Assembly: GCA_016932015.1 (NCBI GenBank)
Contig: JAFGDQ010000063.1
Location: 1 to 64,000, forward strand
DNA from: Spirochaetota bacterium
Lineage (GTDB): Bacteria > Spirochaetota > UBA4802 > JAFGDQ01
Length of the DNA: 64,000 nt
Direction: 5' to 3'
Shown: positions 63,808 through 64,000 of the stretch, one piece after another
How positions within the stretch are numbered: the stretch's first letter is position 1
Layout: every line of letters begins with the position of its first letter
Program-made: the position numbers and the translations under genes
Notes under the pieces: model-generated
What the model saw: only the letters and a program-made list of their open reading frames with translations
Databases searched by the model: none
What the model was told of the DNA's origin: nothing

Positions 63808-64000
63808 ATGGCAGAAGGAAATTTTGAAATTGTAAAGATAGCCGATAACAGCTGGCGTATTGAAGACGGCATGGTAAGGGCTTTTCTTTTTGAGGGAACA
63901 GAACGCGCTTTACTCGTTGACAGCGGCTTCGGAGAAGGAAATATCAGAGAGGTTGTTGAGGGGCTTACCGGGAAGCCGGTTATGCTTGTAAATACTCATG
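63808..64000 (+). CDS. Metallo-beta-lactamase-fold hydrolase (5' end only)
   Basis: The first 64 codons of an MBL-fold protein run off the window. They show AEGNFEIVKIADNSWRIEDG, FLFEGTERALLVDSGFGEG and VMLVNTH, the lead-in to the HxHxDH zinc-binding motif of the glyoxalase II/lactonase-like group. AGGAG lies 7 nt before ATG. The zinc ligands themselves and the rest of the protein are outside the window, so the specific function is open. Confidence 0.8.
   Translation, partial: MAEGNFEIVKIADNSWRIEDGMVRAFLFEGTERALLVDSGFGEGNIREVVEGLTGKPVMLVNTH

Overview
The window comes from the chromosome of an AT-rich, Gram-negative (outer-membrane) bacterium. Evidence for the envelope is a Wza-type exporter, a beta-barrel protein and several lipoprotein signal peptides. 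The lifestyle looks anaerobic and strongly dependent on vitamin B12: there is a corrinoid methyltransferase module with its reductive activator, a BtuCDF-like importer, a CbiZ fusion and a B12-binding radical SAM enzyme. A selenocysteine peroxiredoxin and many large signalling proteins (CHASE2 cyclase, SpoIIE phosphatase, HD-GYP, hybrid kinase) fit a spirochaete or a neighbouring phylum, but no rRNA or marker gene here settles the taxonomy.

Layout. (1) 1-17 kb is a surface-polysaccharide locus: two tandem paralogous beta-helix lipoproteins, two glycosyltransferases, a GDP-mannose/UDP-glucose dehydrogenase most like AlgD, a heparinase II/III-type lyase, a Wzy/WaaL-like membrane protein, a Wzz/Wzc-like protein with a damaged P-loop, a Wza-like exporter, an outer-membrane barrel and a large Asp-box propeller. 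A 3D-domain protein and an MFS transporter follow. (2) 19.3-23.9 kb holds a corrinoid-dependent methyl-transfer module: RACo-type activator facing a pterin methyltransferase, corrinoid protein and UroD-type methyltransferase operon, with a shared bidirectional terminator. (3) 24.1-25.5 kb is an ECF sigma / periplasmic sensor / membrane anti-sigma cassette. A hybrid histidine kinase and TPR proteins follow. (4) 29.5-37 kb is housekeeping: efp, an M24 peptidase, aroQ, a large TPR protein, argS. (5) 37-45.7 kb is signalling: CHASE2 adenylate cyclase, DHH phosphoesterase, SpoIIE phosphatase, SUMF1-like protein, PPP phosphatase and a lipoprotein. (6) 45.8-52.8 kb is a YejABE-type peptide ABC importer operon. 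It is split between its two ATPase genes by a HEPN/MNT pair flanked by direct repeats of the oppD/oppF junction. (7) 53-59.6 kb has an HD-GYP protein and a B12 importer, with an unusual 21-bp repeat array inside the locus, facing a secreted BtuF-CbiZ fusion. (8) 60-64 kb has a peroxiredoxin read through an in-frame UGA with a textbook SECIS-like hairpin, a membrane B12-radical SAM protein, a secreted DUF3108-like protein and the start of a metallo-beta-lactamase-fold enzyme.

The B12 genes probably work together: the importer supplies corrinoids, the CbiZ fusion may trim them outside the cytoplasm, and the methyl-transfer module and radical SAM enzyme use them. The strongest points for a second look are the selenocysteine peroxiredoxin with its Fur/PerR-like operator, the HEPN/MNT island, the 21-bp array, and the secreted CbiZ fusion. 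No tRNA, rRNA, CRISPR array or transposase was seen.
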